Origin: Candidatus Sumerlaeota bacterium | GTDB taxonomy: Bacteria; Sumerlaeota; Sumerlaeia; SLMS01 | Assembly (NCBI GenBank): GCA_020850785.1 | Contig: JADZDZ010000195.1 | Coordinates: forward strand, 1 to 5,582 | Length of the DNA stretch: 5,582 bases | Direction of reading: 5' to 3' | Shown: positions 5,220 through 5,582 of the stretch, one piece after another | Position numbering within the stretch: the first letter of the stretch is position 1 | Layout: each line of letters starts with the position of its first letter | The notes under the pieces: model-generated | What the model saw: the letters and a program-made list of their open reading frames with translations, nothing else | What the model was told of the DNA's origin: nothing | The model's database searches: none | Translations under genes and position numbers: made by a program

Positions 5220-5582
5220 AATTCACCTCAAACACAACAACTACGGCAAATCCTCGGTTCGGCTCACGAAAGTTGAACGCTCCAAATCCCGGCACGAGTT
5301 GATCGAACTTACCGTCAACACGATGCTCGAAGGGGAATTTGAGGACACCCACCTTTCCGGCGACAACGCCAAGGTGCTGCCGACCGATACACAGAAGAAC
5401 ACCGTTTACGCAATCGCTCGCAATCATCCCATCGACAGCATCGAGTCCTTCGCCCAGGCGCTGGCCAAGCACTTCGTCGAAAATTGCGGGTCCCACATTC
5501 ACAAGGCCAGCGTGGACATCCGCCAGCAGGAATGGGCACGCATGAACCTGAATGGCCACGCGGAGGACACCGCCTTCCAATC
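5215..5582 (+). CDS. uox: urate oxidase (uricase), N-terminal part, cut off by the window edge
   Basis: Uricase is a cofactor-free enzyme that oxidises urate with O2 to 5-hydroxyisourate and H2O2, in the purine-to-allantoin pathway. The visible 122 codons cover the first T-fold domain. YGKSSVRLTKVER (residues 10-22) carries the catalytic Lys12. HLSGDNAKVLPTDTQKNTVY (46-65) carries Thr57-Asp58 of the catalytic TDTxKNTV motif. HPIDSIESFAQALAKHF follows at 71-87. A whole protein would be about 290-300 aa, so more than half lies outside. The frame is open only from 5170, and TTG at 5215 is the only standard start before an internal ATG that would remove Lys12; it yields MAIHLKHNNYGK, like bacterial uricases. 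No clear Shine-Dalgarno site is seen, only GGCGGT at 5203-5208. An out-of-frame ATG at 5198 overlaps it. It diverges from rplM; other purine-degradation genes may lie to the right. The family is certain; the start is probable. Confidence 0.93.
   Translation, partial: MAIHLKHNNYGKSSVRLTKVERSKSRHELIELTVNTMLEGEFEDTHLSGDNAKVLPTDTQKNTVYAIARNHPIDSIESFAQALAKHFVENCGSHIHKASVDIRQQEWARMNLNGHAEDTAFQ

Noticed and set aside
5059..5580. A 173-codon minus-strand open frame at the right end
   Set aside because: It is antisense to uricase, whose catalytic motifs are on the plus strand, and it also runs through the intergenic repeats.
1..5582. CRISPR array, tRNA or rRNA genes, insertion sequence ends, toxin-antitoxin pair
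   Set aside because: I looked for regularly spaced repeats, cloverleaf sequences, transposase motifs and small paired genes on both strands and saw none. The Xer-type recombinase alone does not indicate a mobile element, as no attachment site or phage gene is visible.

Overview
The window is about 5.6 kb of ordinary bacterial chromosome. It is compact and fairly GC-rich, and holds six protein genes; those at both ends run off the edge. The adjacent rplM-rpsI pair (L13, S9) shows it is chromosomal and bacterial. The mix of a Xer-type recombinase, a cobalamin-binding radical SAM protein, a LarA-like protein and a uricase does not identify a lineage. The divergent L13/S9 sequences and weak Shine-Dalgarno sites would suit an under-sampled, Gram-negative-like phylum, but that is only an impression. 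No tRNA, rRNA, CRISPR array or insertion sequence was seen.

Layout. (1) 1-773, minus strand: 5' part of a Xer-family tyrosine recombinase, cut by the window start before its catalytic tyrosine, with a good RBS and a good sigma70-like promoter. (2) 774-1028: divergent intergenic region with a perfect 14-bp palindrome. (3) 1029-2462, plus: B12-binding radical SAM protein. (4) 2559-3863, plus: LarA/DUF2088-like protein, 96 bp downstream and probably cotranscribed. A GC-rich hairpin brackets the radical SAM stop codon. (5) Near 3924-3953: a strong 13-bp stem terminator between convergent genes. (6) 4014-4917, minus: rpsI and rplM as an operon (rplM first, 31-bp gap). (7) 4918-5214: a 297-bp divergent intergenic region with several inverted repeats, including a 12-bp perfect pair with 70-bp spacing whose right arm covers the proposed uricase start. 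(8) 5215-5582, plus: N-terminal part of urate oxidase, apparently with a TTG start.

How the genes relate. rplM and rpsI make large- and small-subunit ribosomal proteins. The recombinase and the uricase are independent functions. The only candidate for something undescribed is the radical SAM plus LarA-like pair. The LarA-like protein keeps the family fold motifs, but by motif spacing it has replaced the lysine that carries the nickel-pincer cofactor, the nickel-binding histidine and one catalytic histidine. It is therefore probably not a classical lactate-racemase-type enzyme, and may act on, or bind, something connected with the radical SAM enzyme. That link is inference.
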